Shown: one piece after another, positions 1 to 6,896 of the stretch
How positions within the stretch are numbered: position 1 is the stretch's first letter
How the letters are laid out: each line of letters starts with the position of its first letter
Assembly (NCBI GenBank): GCA_002390305.1
Contig: DGPE01000033.1
Coordinates: 9,039 to 28,525 of the forward strand
DNA length: 19,487 nt
From: Micrococcales bacterium UBA4448
Lineage (GTDB): Bacteria; Actinomycetota; Actinomycetes; Actinomycetales; Microbacteriaceae
Direction: 5' to 3'
The notes under the pieces: model-generated
Told to the model about the DNA's origin: nothing
The model's database searches: none
Seen by the model: the letters and a program-made list of their open reading frames with translations, nothing else
Program-made: the position numbers and the translations under genes

Positions 1-711
1 GAGGCTTTTGCGGAGCTGGTGCACTCGATCAGAGAATTCGGTGTGCTGCAACCGATCGTTGTGCGTCCAATTGAAACCGGGTTTGAGCTCATCATGGGTG
101 AGCGCCGGCTTCGGGCGTCAATTGAGGCCGGACTGGATATAATTCCAGCGGTAGTTCGCGACACCGCTGACGAAAACATGCTTAGGGACGCACTGCTTGA
201 AAATATTCACCGCGCTAACCTGAACCCACTGGAAGAGGCTTCGGCCTATAAGCAAATGCTTGAGGATTTCGGCACCACCCAAGACCAGCTGGCGGACAAA
301 TTAGGCCGCTCCAGGCCCCAAATCACCAACACTCTTAGGTTGCTTAGGCTCCCCGTTGATGTTCAGGACAAGGTGGCTTCTGGGGTGCTAAGCGCTGGCC
401 ATGCCAGGGCTCTACTCGGTGTTGTTGACGAGAATCTTATGCGCGAACTGGCCTCGAGGGTAATTCGAGAGGGTATTTCGGTTCGAGGTCTCGAAGAGAT
501 TGTTTCTGGGGTAAAGCCAAAGCCGGGTAAGGCGAAGATAACCCCCGGAGGCAGGCAAGACATGCTCAAAGAGCTGTCCGATGATTTATCAGACCACCTA
601 AACACCGTGGTGAAGATAAACATTGGCAGAAAAAAAGGTCAGTTGGTCATCGAATTCGGCAACCTTGCAGATCTTCGCCGAATCATCGAAGACATTAAGG
701 GCAAGGACTAG
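1..711 (+). CDS. parB: Chromosome-partitioning protein ParB, 5' truncated by the window
   Basis: ParB binds parS sites near the origin, loads as a CTP-dependent sliding clamp and works with the ParA ATPase in chromosome segregation. The reading frame is open to base 1, so the start and the N-terminal arm lie outside; 236 residues are visible. Seen: the CTP-binding box GERRLRAS at visible residues 33-40, the ENIHRANLNPLEEA segment that follows, and a helix-turn-helix around residues 92-118 (QDQLADKLGRSRPQITN), followed by the C-terminal dimerisation part. An internal GTG at base 19 should not be taken as the start, because EAFAELV upstream of it continues the family sequence. In actinobacteria parAB sits a few kb from dnaA, so this end is origin-proximal (inference). 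The stop overlaps the stop of the convergent ddl gene. Identification is firm. Confidence 0.95.
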   Translation, partial: EAFAELVHSIREFGVLQPIVVRPIETGFELIMGERRLRASIEAGLDIIPAVVRDTADENMLRDALLENIHRANLNPLEEASAYKQMLEDFGTTQDQLADKLGRSRPQITNTLRLLRLPVDVQDKVASGVLSAGHARALLGVVDENLMRELASRVIREGISVRGLEEIVSGVKPKPGKAKITPGGRQDMLKELSDDLSDHLNTVVKINIGRKKGQLVIEFGNLADLRRIIEDIKGKD

Positions 712-1652
712 TTTTTAGTCGCCAACCTCGCCAGAGCGAGGTATGTATCGGAGAGCTCCAAGCCCTCGGCTAAGACAGCCTGGGGCAGAAGTGAAGTCTC
801 GGTCATCCCAGGAGTCACATTAACTTCGAGGAACCAGGGTTTTCCCGATTCATCAACCATGAAATCAACCCTGCTGAGCTGGGATAAACCCAAACTCCTA
901 TGCGCAATCAGTGCTATTCGAGCAGCCTCTTCCAGGACTGTGCTTTCCAGTCTTGCCGGCACGTAATAGTTGGTCTGCCCCGGTGTGTAGCGCTCGTTGT
1001 AGCCAAACTCACCAGACTCCGGGACGATCTCAACCGCAGGAAGAGCAACGGGACCATCGCCTAAATCAATAATGCTGACTGCAAGTTCGGTGCCTTCGAC
1101 AAATTTTTCTACCATTACTTGGTCGCAGTATGCAAAGGCATCAATCATCGCTTTAGCGAACCCCTTTGGTTCACTGACCTTGGTGAAGCCCTGCGCGGAT
1201 CCGCTCTTTGCTGGCTTTACGGTAAGGGGAAACCCAAGCTCGGTCCCGACCATGGCTAATACCGACTCGGCATTGAGCTCTCGGAAACTGGACTTTGGCA
1301 AGGTTATTGACTGGGGCGTGCTTATGCCCTCCCGAGCAAGCAAGACCTTGGCGATTGGTTTATTCCAGGCAAGTCTTGCTCCAGCAGAATTAGAACCAAC
1401 AAAGGCAATGCCGGCAAGCTGGAGAAGATCCTGGAGCGTGCCGTCTTCCCCCACCGCACCGTGGAGAGTGGACCAGACAACGTCTGGTCTTGTAGCCATC
1501 AGGTGACCAACGAGCTCGCCATCTGGCTCCTTTATCTCGGCCAGTGCGCCAGCATCTGTCAGTGCGTCAGCAACTCTTCGCCCTGACTTCAGAGAGACAT
1601 CGCGCTCGTGAGAAATGCCGCCTGCAAGCACCAAAACTTTGAGCGCCGCCAT
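708..1652 (-). CDS. ddl: D-alanine--D-alanine ligase (ATP-grasp)
   Basis: Joins two D-alanines using ATP to make the dipeptide at the end of the peptidoglycan stem; cytoplasmic. The 314-residue length suits the family. Seen: the N-terminal GGISHERDVSLKSG motif with the conserved Glu (E16) and Ser (S20), GEDGTLQ at 68-74, the ATP-grasp segment VKPAKSGSAQG at 145-155, FVEGTEL near 184-190, an active-site loop with Tyr (residues 218-230), and the metal-ligand end RVDFMV...FLEVNVTPGMT with D263, E276 and N278. The start ATG shares one base with the TGA stop of the upstream aminotransferase (TGATG), which implies translational coupling. Most organisms also carry a Ddl with the mur genes, so this could be the main enzyme or a paralogue; the window cannot tell. 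A related ATP-grasp peptide ligase is a weaker alternative. Confidence 0.9.
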   Translation of the reverse strand: MAALKVLVLAGGISHERDVSLKSGRRVADALTDAGALAEIKEPDGELVGHLMATRPDVVWSTLHGAVGEDGTLQDLLQLAGIAFVGSNSAGARLAWNKPIAKVLLAREGISTPQSITLPKSSFRELNAESVLAMVGTELGFPLTVKPAKSGSAQGFTKVSEPKGFAKAMIDAFAYCDQVMVEKFVEGTELAVSIIDLGDGPVALPAVEIVPESGEFGYNERYTPGQTNYYVPARLESTVLEEAARIALIAHRSLGLSQLSRVDFMVDESGKPWFLEVNVTPGMTETSLLPQAVLAEGLELSDTYLALARLATKN

Positions 1653-2911
1653 CAGTTACCCTCACCGAAGGTTTCCAGCAGGTCAATCTGCTGGTTTAGA
1701 ACGCGGGAAAGCCTCTCAATTCCCACACCGACGTTCTCCGCGGTCGGGTGCGAGAAGCAAATTCTGATGTTCTCGGCTCCCCTTCCATCCCCAAAGAACG
1801 CCGTTCCGGGCGTGTAGGCAACCAGTTCGTTCACGGCCAAGGGCAACATTTCTTTGCTGTTTAGGCCAGTGGGCATCGTCAACCAAAGAAAGAAGCCCCC
1901 GTCTGGCCTGGTGGTCTGGATCTTCGGCAGGTATTTTTCAACGGCGGTCAGTGCTGCATCTCGCTTGGTCTGATAGAGATCGCGGAATGTCACTATTTGT
2001 TTTTGCCAGTCAGCGATGGACAGATATTCGCTGACCAGCATCTGAGCAAAGCTGGCCGGAGACAGAATGGCAGATTCGTTTGCCAGGACAAGCTTTTCCC
2101 TGATGGCGGGGGGCGCTAACACGTATCCAACCCTGAGACCCGGGGAAAGAATTTTTGAGAAGCTGCCCAGGTAGACAACGTTTGAATCATCCAAAGACCT
2201 GATTGCTTTTGGCGGCTCTTTACCGAAATAGAGCTGGCCGTAGGGGTTGTCCTCAATAATTAGGATTTTGCGCTCTTTGCAGATTTCCAATACCTCAACT
2301 CTGCGCTCAGCCGTGAGGGTAACCCCGCTCGGATTCGCAAAGTTCGGAACCAAATACAAAAGCTTTATTTTTTTACCTTCGGCGGCAAGTCGATCAGCCG
2401 CTTCGGCTAGAGCCAGAGGTGAGATGCCGTGCTCGTCAGTGAAGACGTGCTCAATGTGGGCTTCTTTATGCCGGAAAATTCCAACAGCACCTACGTAACT
2501 TGGTGCCTCCACTAAAACGACGTCACCCTGGTCTAAAAAGAGGTCTGAAATTAGTTCCAAGGCGTGCTGAGAGCCGGTTGTCACGGTTATGTCATCCACT
2601 GAACCGTGAACACCCTCTAGGGCCATAATGCCTTGGATTTGCTCGCGTAACCTTAGATCGCCCTGGCCGCCACCGTATTGAAGTGCGTAGTTCCTTCTGT
2701 TGGCCATCATCGATTCAAAGGCTTTTTCGATTAGTTCACCGTCAAGCGCCGCTACATCTGGCATTCCGCCAGCTAGCGAGACAACTTCTGGCCTAGAAAC
2801 AACTGAGAACAGAGCCCTAACCTCGGAGACCGCTAGGTTCTCCGCGCGCGCCGCGTAAGCATGCTTCCAAGCATCAAAATTGGTCACACCGCCAGCGCGC
2901 GTTTTAGTCAT
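1652..2911 (-). CDS. PLP-dependent aminotransferase, class I/II (2-aminoadipate aminotransferase / LysN-like)
   Basis: A fold-type I, PLP-dependent transaminase of 419 residues, cytoplasmic. Seen: SLAGGMPD at 45-52, the substrate/phosphate region TTGSQHALEL at 111-120, NFANPSG at 190-196, EDNPYG at 220-225 with the PLP-binding Asp221 and Tyr224, the Schiff-base lysine K253 in SFSKILSPGLRVGY, and a C-terminal ENIRICFSH segment with the carboxylate-binding Arg. There is no winged-helix domain at the N-terminus, so it is the free-standing enzyme and not a MocR-type regulator. Family members act on aromatic, branched-chain or 2-aminoadipate substrates; the real substrate cannot be read from sequence. 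It lies 59 bp downstream of trxA and is coupled to ddl through TGATG, hinting at an amino-acid supply role beside D-Ala-D-Ala synthesis (speculative). GGGAG lies about 8 bases before the ATG. Confidence 0.85.
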   Translation of the reverse strand: MTKTRAGGVTNFDAWKHAYAARAENLAVSEVRALFSVVSRPEVVSLAGGMPDVAALDGELIEKAFESMMANRRNYALQYGGGQGDLRLREQIQGIMALEGVHGSVDDITVTTGSQHALELISDLFLDQGDVVLVEAPSYVGAVGIFRHKEAHIEHVFTDEHGISPLALAEAADRLAAEGKKIKLLYLVPNFANPSGVTLTAERRVEVLEICKERKILIIEDNPYGQLYFGKEPPKAIRSLDDSNVVYLGSFSKILSPGLRVGYVLAPPAIREKLVLANESAILSPASFAQMLVSEYLSIADWQKQIVTFRDLYQTKRDAALTAVEKYLPKIQTTRPDGGFFLWLTMPTGLNSKEMLPLAVNELVAYTPGTAFFGDGRGAENIRICFSHPTAENVGVGIERLSRVLNQQIDLLETFGEGN

Positions 2912-2937
2912 TTAGGACTCCCGAGTTTGGAACTCAA

Positions 2938-2966
2938 AGTTTACTAGCCCAAAGCCTCTCTGAAAA
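2938..2966 (-). promoter_or_regulatory. Possible sigma-70 promoter of the aminotransferase-ddl pair
   Basis: Read on the minus strand, TTTTCA (2966-2961) and TAAACT (2943-2938) are separated by 17 bases, and each matches 4 of 6 consensus positions. It lies in the 59-bp gap between trxA and the aminotransferase and would let the last two genes be expressed apart from trxBA. The match is modest and could be chance. Confidence 0.3.
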
Positions 2967-2970
2967 GGCT

Positions 2971-3297
2971 CTAGGCGGGCAGAAGGTCTTTGATTTCATC
3001 CAGGATGGCAGCCTTGGGTCTTGCGCCCACTAACTGCTTCACAAGCTTTCCATCCTGGAATACACCTAGCAGCGGAATTGAGGTGACGTTGTACTCCTGA
3101 GCCAGTTCACCCTCCAGATCAACGTTTACCTTCACAATTTTCACGGTCGAGGCATGTTCATTAGCGATCTCGTCGAGAATGGGAGCGACCATGCGACAAG
3201 GTCCACACCACTCCGCCCAGAAATCTACGATTACAAGTCTGGCCTCCTCAAGGACATCTGAGTTGAAGGCTGCCTTGGTTGTTTCTACTGCGTTCAT
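2971..3297 (-). CDS. trxA: Thioredoxin
   Basis: Small cytoplasmic dithiol oxidoreductase that reduces protein disulfides and is recycled by thioredoxin reductase with NADPH. The 108 residues match the family size. Seen: active site WCGPC at 30-34 (C31, C34) within DFWAEWCGPCRMVAPIL, and the cis-proline loop TSIPLL with P75, where the more usual SIPT is SIPL here. It follows trxB by 14 bp and is surely co-transcribed from the promoter upstream of trxB. An AGGAAA element stands just before the ATG. The trxB-trxA pair is the standard actinobacterial arrangement (trxB2-trxC in mycobacteria). No oddity beyond the L after the cis-Pro. Confidence 0.97.
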   Translation of the reverse strand: MNAVETTKAAFNSDVLEEARLVIVDFWAEWCGPCRMVAPILDEIANEHASTVKIVKVNVDLEGELAQEYNVTSIPLLGVFQDGKLVKQLVGARPKAAILDEIKDLLPA

Positions 3298-3311
3298 TTT
3301 CCTAACCTTTC

Positions 3312-4232
3312 TTATTTAGAGCTGAGGTAGTGCTCTGCATCAAGGGCAGCAACACAGCCCGAACCAGCTGCGGTGATTGCCTGTCGGTATGTGGGGTCAA
3401 TGACATCTCCCGCAGCGAATACGCCGGGCAGTGTGGTCTTTGAGGTTCTTCCGTCAACCTTGATGAAGCGCTCTGCTGAAATTTCTACCTGATTCTCAAC
3501 CAGATCAACCCGCGGGTCATTTCCGATTGCAATAAACAGACCCTCCAGCTTTAGCTCACGCTTCTGGCCGGTTTGGGTGTCTTCCAGCTCAATAGCCTCC
3601 AGTTTCGGGGAACCCCTTAGCTCTGTAATTGCTGAGTTCCAGATGAATTCAATCTTCTCGTTGTCAAACGAGCGCTGCTGCATGATCTTCGAAGCCTTCA
3701 AAGAGTCACGACGGTGAATAACGTAAACCTTTGACGCAAATTTGGTCAGGAAGTTAGCTTCCTCCATGGCTGAATCGCCACCACCGACAACGGCAATGGT
3801 CTTGTCCCTAAAGAAGAAACCGTCGCAGGTTGCGCACCAGGAAACCCCGTGACCGCTGAGCTCTTTTTCGCGCGGCAGGCCCAGTTCGCGATAGGCAGCT
3901 CCAGTTGAGATGATCACGGTCTTAGCCTCAATGGTTTCACCGCCACCGGTTTTCAAAATTTTGACGTCTCCCGTTAGGTCAACTTCAATAACGTCATCGA
4001 ACATGATTTCTGTGCCAAAGCGTTCCGCCTGCGCCTGGAAATTCGCCATTAAGTCCGGTCCCATTAGGCCCTCTGGAAATCCCGGGTAGTTCTCCACCTC
4101 GGTAGTCTTCATGAGCTCGCCACCGGGTTCAACGCTTGAGGCAATCATTAGAGGATTGAGCTGTGCCCTGGCGGCATAGATAGCTGCTGTGTAGCCTGCT
4201 GGACCGGAACCGATGATTACTACTTCGCGCAT
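3312..4232 (-). CDS. trxB: Thioredoxin-disulfide reductase
   Basis: Homodimeric FAD enzyme that passes electrons from NADPH to thioredoxin. With the chosen start it has 306 residues. Seen: FAD dinucleotide motif GSGPAG at 8-13, redox-active CATC at C133/C136 within SWCATCDG, NADPH-binding GGGDSA at 150-155 and the HRRDS motif at 173-177, and the C-terminal FAD motif GVFAAGDV. The ATG at 4232 is preferred over an in-frame upstream start at 4265 because MREVVIIGSGPAG is the normal beginning, AAAGAAAGAGC precedes it as a ribosome site, and the upstream start lies inside the sigma-R-type promoter at 4261-4286. Together with trxA it forms the thioredoxin system, likely induced by disulfide stress. 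Confidence 0.97.
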   Translation of the reverse strand: MREVVIIGSGPAGYTAAIYAARAQLNPLMIASSVEPGGELMKTTEVENYPGFPEGLMGPDLMANFQAQAERFGTEIMFDDVIEVDLTGDVKILKTGGGETIEAKTVIISTGAAYRELGLPREKELSGHGVSWCATCDGFFFRDKTIAVVGGGDSAMEEANFLTKFASKVYVIHRRDSLKASKIMQQRSFDNEKIEFIWNSAITELRGSPKLEAIELEDTQTGQKRELKLEGLFIAIGNDPRVDLVENQVEISAERFIKVDGRTSKTTLPGVFAAGDVIDPTYRQAITAAGSGCVAALDAEHYLSSK

Positions 4233-4260
4233 TTTGCTCTTTCTTTGTGTTGCTGATTCA

Positions 4261-4286
4261 AACATAGATGACTATCTATTTATTCC
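4261..4286 (-). promoter_or_regulatory. Sigma-R/SigH-type (disulfide-stress ECF sigma) promoter for trxBA
   Basis: On the minus strand GGAAT (4286-4282) is followed after exactly 18 bases by GTT (4263-4261). Established knowledge: Streptomyces SigR and mycobacterial SigH recognise GGAAT-N18/19-GTT, and trxBA is a classic target. It sits about 30 bases upstream of the trxB ATG, leaving room for a short leader with a ribosome site. The spacer contains an inverted repeat ATAGAT-AGTC-ATCTAT (4264-4279). The sigma factor itself is not in the window. Confidence 0.7.
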
Positions 4287-4304
4287 AGTGTATTGCCTTG
4301 ACGA

Positions 4305-5954
4305 CTACTTTGACTTCCTGCCAAATCTAGCGCTCAATTGCCCAGACACCTCGCGCAATTCGGGGACCTTGAAAACCCAGAGCAATCCCAGGTAGGTGAT
4401 AAGCATCGCTGCCCCAACCGCCAAGCCGCTGATAACAGAGGTCACAACCCGATCCAAGACGAAGCTGCCCTCAGAAATACCACCGAGCCCTTGCAGAACA
4501 ACCAACCCAACCGCGGTTGCGGGAATAGCCGCTAGAACAAAGCTGAACATCGATTTACCAACGCCGTAACCCTCAAGTCCTCCGATGCGGGACCTAAGTG
4601 CTAGGTATGCAATCAAGCCCTGAACTGATACCGAGACGGCCGTTAGCAGCGCAATCGACACCACCAACCACTGCTTGTCCATCGTTGCCCCAAGGATCAG
4701 AGATCCGGTGATATGAATCGAAATCTGAATCGTTGTGAAGAAAAAGGGAGTCCTGGTGTCTTCAAGAGCGAAAAACGCCCGCTGCATCATGTAGACGAAG
4801 CTAAATGGCACCAGGCCGATCATGAACGCCGCCACTACATTGCCCAGGGCAACCGTGGCCGGATACTCTCCTGCGAAAACTCTCGCAACCGGATAGCTGA
4901 GGATAATCAACACCGCTGTTGAGATAACGCTTACCAGAGCAATGACCTTTAGGCCGGTAGTGAGGTCAGTTTTGAACTTCGTCATGTCTTTATTGGCGGC
5001 GTGCTGGGACATCCTTGTGAAGTAGGCAGTGGCAACCGAGACCGTTACAACCGAGTGCGGAAGCATGAAGATCAGCCACGCGATTGCCAAGGCAGCAATT
5101 GAAGCAACGACAACACCAGACTCTCTGCCGCTTGCCGCCGTTGATGCCACCGCGGTCTGAACCAGACCACCAATTTGAGTGACCAGCACCATGGCCAGTG
5201 ACCAGCTTGCTGCTTTCATAGCTGGCCCGAGGCCAAACCCGCGCCAACGGAAATTAAGACGCAACTTGAGGCCGATTCTCCTCCAGCTTGCTAGCAAAAT
5301 GGCGGCTTGAGCAGCAACCCCCAGAGTCGCCGTTCCTGCCAGCAGCGCTATTTGATCCGCACCCCAGGTGTTGATTCCACGCGATCCAGTGGGGTCAGCG
5401 CCAAAAATAAAGATGAAGGCCGCCAAACCACCGAGGGAGACAACATTATTCAAAACCGGCGCCCACATGTAGGGACCAAAGGCGCTTCTCGAGTTCAGCA
5501 CCTCACCAAACACCGAGTACAAACCGTAGAAGAAAAGCTGAGGCAAACACCAGTAGGCAAAAGCTGTGGCCAGGGCCAACTGCTCGTCGGTCCAGCCCGA
5601 AGTGTAGAGACTTACTAAGAAAGGCGCGGCAATTGTAAAAATCAGGCCGACGACGAAGAATACCGTGATGGCAAGGGTCACAAATCGATCGATGTACCCC
5701 TTTCCGCCATCTTTGGCAGCCCGCGCTCTAACCAACTGCGGCACCAGTACGGCATTTAGAACACCGCCGACGATGATTGCGTAGACGTTATTTGGGAGCT
5801 GATTAGCAACGCCAAAGGCATCTGCCGCATCTGTTGTAACGCCGATGGCTGAAGCCAGTAAGACGGCTCTTGCAAAACCCAAAAGCCTGGAAACGATAGT
5901 TCCACTGGCCATAATCAGTGAACTGCGGGTCACCGATGGGCCCGGGTCACTCAC
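4305..5954 (-). CDS. murJ: Lipid II flippase MurJ (MviN family)
   Basis: Integral membrane protein that flips lipid-linked peptidoglycan precursor to the outer face of the membrane. About 549 residues, rich in hydrophobic stretches throughout (about 14 transmembrane helices expected for the family). Seen: SGTIVSRLLGFARAVLLASAIG at the N-terminus, characteristic of MurJ/MviN, and ADAFGVANQLPNNVYAIIVGG. No long C-terminal extracytoplasmic extension is present, unlike mycobacterial MurJ with its kinase-like and solute-binding tail. The start is taken as GTG at 5954: it overlaps the upstream stop by 8 bases (GTGAGTGA) and has AGGAAG nine bases before it. An alternative in-frame start exists at 5993. 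Adjacency to a DUF6049-like gene is conserved in actinobacteria. Confidence 0.93.
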   Translation of the reverse strand: MSDPGPSVTRSSLIMASGTIVSRLLGFARAVLLASAIGVTTDAADAFGVANQLPNNVYAIIVGGVLNAVLVPQLVRARAAKDGGKGYIDRFVTLAITVFFVVGLIFTIAAPFLVSLYTSGWTDEQLALATAFAYWCLPQLFFYGLYSVFGEVLNSRSAFGPYMWAPVLNNVVSLGGLAAFIFIFGADPTGSRGINTWGADQIALLAGTATLGVAAQAAILLASWRRIGLKLRLNFRWRGFGLGPAMKAASWSLAMVLVTQIGGLVQTAVASTAASGRESGVVVASIAALAIAWLIFMLPHSVVTVSVATAYFTRMSQHAANKDMTKFKTDLTTGLKVIALVSVISTAVLIILSYPVARVFAGEYPATVALGNVVAAFMIGLVPFSFVYMMQRAFFALEDTRTPFFFTTIQISIHITGSLILGATMDKQWLVVSIALLTAVSVSVQGLIAYLALRSRIGGLEGYGVGKSMFSFVLAAIPATAVGLVVLQGLGGISEGSFVLDRVVTSVISGLAVGAAMLITYLGLLWVFKVPELREVSGQLSARFGRKSK

Positions 5955-6414
5955 TTGACTTCTTCCTAAGTTTTGAAGTGGTTCTGAATACACCGACGAC
6001 TATCAGTGCAAACATTGCAACCCCAAAACTAACCAATAAAAACAACTCAACGTCGTAGTTGACATTCACATCTACCAAGACCGAATCCCCAACCTGCACA
6101 TCGCCCATGTTGAGAGAGACCGAGATTTGCACCGGACCATTGGCAATTGCCTTGATCGGGAGCTCGGCAACTGCGCTTGACTGCGCAGGTATTACCAAAA
6201 CAGCGGGCTCCAAGATCTCAAGGCGAAAGCTGTTGCTGATCGCTGTCACGGTGACCTCAAGGTCTTGGTTTGTTGGGTTTGTGACAGTCACTGGGATTCT
6301 TGCATCCCTTGCCACCACGTTGACATTGCTACCTGGCACAATGCTTGGCTCTAGGGCAAGTGCCGCGGAGGGAATTAGCAGCAGGGCAGCTAGAAGTGCT
6401 AAAAACCGCTTCAA
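5947..6414 (-). CDS. Minimal DUF6049-like secreted/membrane-anchored protein
   Basis: 155 residues. Seen: a signal peptide (KRF then a hydrophobic run, cleavage near ALA at about residue 20), a beta-rich extracellular part (VPVTVTNPTNQDLEVTVT, later VLVIPAQSSAVAELPIKAIA), one transmembrane helix at about 127-146 (LFLLVSFGVAMFALIVVGVF) and a basic cytoplasmic tail. The pattern of NPTNQDLEV, a PAQS-type segment, ANGPVQI and a terminal helix resembles my memory of the C-terminal module of DUF6049 proteins, which normally have several hundred residues and stand between the MutT-like NUDIX gene and murJ in actinobacteria (Rv3909 in M. tuberculosis). Start is TTG at 6414, overlapping the NUDIX stop (TTGA). 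Because both ends overlap neighbours, it is not a fragment of a longer local reading frame. Function is unknown; a role with MurJ is inferred from position only. Confidence 0.75.
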   Translation of the reverse strand: MKRFLALLAALLLIPSAALALEPSIVPGSNVNVVARDARIPVTVTNPTNQDLEVTVTAISNSFRLEILEPAVLVIPAQSSAVAELPIKAIANGPVQISVSLNMGDVQVGDSVLVDVNVNYDVELFLLVSFGVAMFALIVVGVFRTTSKLRKKSSE

Positions 6415-6857
6415 TTCATCAGCCCCTTGGCTTTAGTGGCAATCAGTTTTTCGTTCGCGTGACCAAGAACATTATCTAGCTCGTTGATCTCAAACCACTG
6501 GACATCTAACACTTCTCCGGTCGGGTCATTATCGGCGGACAGCTCGCCTCCAAGCTGTCGAAGCAGAAAATGATGAACCGTCTTTTTTATTCGCTTTCTA
6601 CCAACGCTAAAGCTGTAATTGATCTCTCCAAGCTTGGCAACGACCTCGCAAGCGATGCCGGTTTCCTCGGCAACCTCGCGAACAGCAGTCTGCTCAAGGC
6701 TTTCGGAGCCTTCAACGTGGCCCTTTGGGATTACCCAGTCCTTGCCACCGCCTCGATTGCGGTGGCTGATGAGTGCAACTTGAGAGGGGTTTGATGAGCT
6801 AACAACCAAACCGCCCGAGGAAACCTCCACGACTGTTCTTAGGGTCTTGGCACTCAT
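6411..6857 (-). CDS. NUDIX hydrolase (MutT4-like)
   Basis: Hydrolyses a nucleoside diphosphate linked to another moiety; cytoplasmic. 148 residues. The complete Nudix box G-x5-E-x7-REVAEETGI spans residues 46-68 and keeps the metal-binding glutamates. Flanking IPKGHVEG and a C-terminal VQWFEINELDN segment are typical. In actinobacteria this gene stands between the CCA-adding enzyme and DUF6049/murJ, as here. The substrate is not predictable: oxidised nucleotides, dinucleoside polyphosphates and nucleotide sugars are all possible. Gene is divergent from pcnB with only 39 bases between starts, and its stop overlaps the next start. Confidence 0.9.
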   Translation of the reverse strand: MSAKTLRTVVEVSSGGLVVSSSNPSQVALISHRNRGGGKDWVIPKGHVEGSESLEQTAVREVAEETGIACEVVAKLGEINYSFSVGRKRIKKTVHHFLLRQLGGELSADNDPTGEVLDVQWFEINELDNVLGHANEKLIATKAKGLMN

Positions 6858-6863
6858 AACCCA

Positions 6864-6869
6864 ACTCTA
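6864..6869 (-). promoter_or_regulatory. Candidate leaderless -10 element for the NUDIX-murJ operon
   Basis: On the minus strand TAGAGT (6869-6864) is followed by six bases (TGGGTT) and then the ATG at 6857. TANNNT with a 6-7 base gap to RTG is the known geometry of leaderless transcripts in actinobacteria. No convincing -35 is seen, and the region between the divergent genes is only 39 bp. Confidence 0.4.
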
Positions 6870-6896
6870 CTTGGGACCTGTGGCAAGCTATTGCCC

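Noticed and set aside
1072..1506. Plus-strand open frame of 144 codons inside ddl
   Set aside because: Antisense to an intact ATP-grasp gene whose motifs are all present; composition is that of a shadow frame.
2952..2970. Weak hairpin (AGCCT/AGGCT) between trxA and the aminotransferase
   Set aside because: Only five base pairs with an eight-base loop and no T-tract; not a credible terminator.
4233..4265. Upstream in-frame start for trxB adding 11 residues
   Set aside because: It falls inside the SigR-type promoter, adds a segment unlike the family, and the internal ATG has its own ribosome site.
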